A DNA stretch of 8,848 nt. It comes from a bacterium TMED6. Lineage in GTDB: Bacteria; Fidelibacterota; Marinisomatia; SCGC-AAA003-L08; D37C17. Where the stretch lies: assembly GCA_002167465.1 (NCBI GenBank), contig NHBL01000004.1, forward strand, positions 9,699 through 18,546, in the 5' to 3' direction. The position numbers and the translations under genes were made by a program. Numbering within the stretch: the first letter of the stretch is position 1; every line of letters begins with the position of its first letter. Shown here in pieces: positions 8,798 through 8,848 of the stretch. Below the pieces are notes generated by a model. It worked only from the letters and a program-made list of their open reading frames with translations, was not told where the DNA came from and did no database searches.

Positions 8798-8848
8798 TTA
8801 TTTATTTTCAAGTCTTTGTTTTTTACGTTCTTTTCTATTTTTTGGGTC
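8798..8848 (-). CDS. C-terminal end of an unidentified minus-strand gene
   Basis: The frame is open from the right edge to a TAA at 8800-8798, giving 16 residues, DPKNRKERKKQRLENK. Such a lysine/arginine-rich, hydrophilic tail is typical of a real protein C-terminus, but it is too short to identify the family. It ends 21 bp before the TTG of the Sec-glutaredoxin on the same strand, so the two are probably one operon. A competing frame reading TQKIEKNVKNKDLKINN cannot be excluded. Confidence 0.4.
   Translation of the reverse strand, partial: DPKNRKERKKQRLENK

Overview
The window is a very AT-rich, gene-dense piece of a Gram-negative bacterial chromosome. The intergenic gaps are tiny, genes overlap or abut, and there are secreted proteins with Sec signal peptides plus an RND/LolA-like pair that implies an outer membrane. 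The leftmost gene belongs to a PEP/pyruvate-binding-domain family I associate with Bacteroidota, Marinimicrobia and relatives. With the streamlined AT-rich layout this suggests a free-living, probably marine, bacterium of the FCB type. That placement is inference only.

Layout. (1) 1-1469 (+): the 3' part of a PEP/pyruvate-binding (PPDK N-terminal-like) protein that runs in from the left edge. (2) 1472-2824 (-): a complete NADP-type glutamate dehydrogenase (gdhA), convergent with the first gene and only 2 bp from its stop. (3) 2825-2923: a divergent control region with two palindromes and a candidate gdhA promoter. (4) 2924-8448 (+): a tight four-gene operon with gaps of 9, 0 and -1 bp: an RND/MMPL-type exporter, a LolA-like periplasmic protein, a MATE efflux transporter and an extended-SDR reductase. 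(5) 8459-8776 (-): a gene that ordinary ORF calling misses because it contains an in-frame TGA. (6) 8798-8848 (-): the very end of another gene, with a K/R-rich C-terminus.

The main discovery is item 5. Read through the TGA, the minus strand encodes a 105-residue secreted glutaredoxin-like protein. It has a TTG start with a good Shine-Dalgarno, a signal peptide, a U-A-P-C redox motif in which TGA (8657-8659) replaces the first, nucleophilic Cys of CxxC, a cis-Pro SVP motif and a terminal GG motif. The 49 bases that include and follow the TGA are about half G+C in an otherwise AT-rich gene. They fold into two consecutive hairpins, the second with a G/U-containing apical loop, as expected of a bacterial SECIS element. 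The organism therefore probably makes selenocysteine, although no selA/B/C/D gene lies in this window.

How the parts relate: gdhA assimilates ammonium into glutamate. The four-gene plus-strand operon looks like an envelope export or lipid-trafficking module (RND pump plus LolA-like carrier) together with a second exporter and an NAD(P)H-dependent carbonyl reductase. The substrate cannot be told from sequence. The Sec-glutaredoxin would act in the periplasm, in thiol-disulfide or peroxide chemistry.
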